Positions 14,125 to 14,227 of a stretch of DNA of 14,227 nt are shown here, one piece after another. A program made the position numbers and the translations under genes. The notes under the pieces are model-generated. The model had not been told where the DNA came from. It made no database searches and saw only the letters and a program-made list of their open reading frames with translations. Source of the DNA: CAIVND01 sp035532075 (GTDB taxonomy: Bacteria; Actinomycetota; Acidimicrobiia; Acidimicrobiales; Bog-793); assembly GCA_035532075.1 (NCBI GenBank), contig DATKRV010000086.1, positions 1-14,227 on the forward strand, in the 5' to 3' direction. Position 1 is the stretch's first letter. Every line of letters starts with the position of its first letter.

Positions 14125-14226
14125 TCATCTACCTACCGGTGACCCCGCCAGAATCTCGAACAGCGAGCGACCGACGATAGCATGTACTTCTGGGGACACC
14201 CCAGTCCCCAACCCCACGGGAGCCGT
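14125..14226 (-). CDS. possible C-terminal end of a gene entering from the right
   Basis: The minus frame is open from the right edge for 33 codons to the TGA at 14125-14127 and reads protein-like (GTGVSPEVHAIVGRSLFEIL, then AGSPVGR). An open stretch of this length is not significant by itself and I do not recognise it; the neighbouring sequence would decide. It contains the hairpin TGGGGAC-ACCCCA-GTCCCCA (14191-14210), which argues mildly against coding. Confidence 0.25.
   Translation of the reverse strand, partial: TAPVGLGTGVSPEVHAIVGRSLFEILAGSPVGR
14191..14210. repeat. GC-rich hairpin at the right edge
   Basis: TGGGGAC and GTCCCCA are perfect 7-bp complements around ACCCCA; the shorter TGGGG-ACA-CCCCA overlaps it. 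No T-run. Could be an attenuator, operator or chance. Confidence 0.35.
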
Positions 14227-14227
14227 A

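Overview
The window (GC-rich by eye) reads as a chromosomal segment of an actinomycete. This is inferred from the actinobacterial-type DapD, the DUF6629-type membrane protein (MCFSPQADLVGG start), the SC-x5-C / C-VAVD repeat protein and the probably leaderless promoters. Something like Acidimicrobiia or Thermoleophilia fits, but the rank is inference. There is no rRNA, convincing tRNA, CRISPR array, integrase or intact transposase.

Layout. 1-1042 (+): 3' two thirds of a Rieske-type ring-hydroxylating oxygenase alpha subunit, cut by the left edge. 1106-2365 (-): DHA3/EntS-like MFS exporter. 2440-3615 (-): secreted coiled-coil plus M23-fold protein with altered metal ligands. 3857-4405 (+): pyridoxamine-5'-phosphate-oxidase-fold protein, followed by 4505-4912 (+), an Hsp15/HslR-like S4 RNA-binding protein. 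5011-6180 (-): dapD, lysine/diaminopimelate synthesis, convergent with the S4 gene across a hairpin. 6334-7038 (+): polytopic DUF6629-like protein. So far this is ordinary, densely coded chromosome.

From about 7040 onward the region is looser and looks accessory. 7577-8191 is a collapsed BNR/Asp-box type secreted protein whose N- and C-terminal ends are joined by an internal deletion and frame changes. 8505-8720 is a tiny zinc-ribbon protein. 8989-10155 and 10152-11180 are two secreted proteins joined by a 4-nt GTGA overlap; the second looks like a seven-bladed disulfide beta-propeller. 11247-11618 (-) is a VOC-fold protein, the only gene here with a textbook Shine-Dalgarno. 11619-12502 is mostly gene-poor with coding-like debris. 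12503-13630 (-) is a secreted phosphodiester-glycosidase (NAGPA/DUF2233) family protein. The last 600 bases hold inverted repeats and possibly the end of another minus-strand gene.

Two themes run through the window. First, five genes (MFS, dapD, DUF6629, the 8989 gene and the phosphodiester glycosidase gene) each carry a TANNNT -10-like hexamer exactly 6 nt before the start codon, the signature expected of leaderless transcripts. Second, four of the genes (M23-like, propeller pair, NAGPA-like) plus the pseudogene encode exported proteins, so the right half looks like a turnover zone for cell-surface or extracellular proteins. No obvious new defence or biosynthetic system is visible. The best candidates for novelty are the propeller pair and the M23-fold protein with carboxylates at its metal site.
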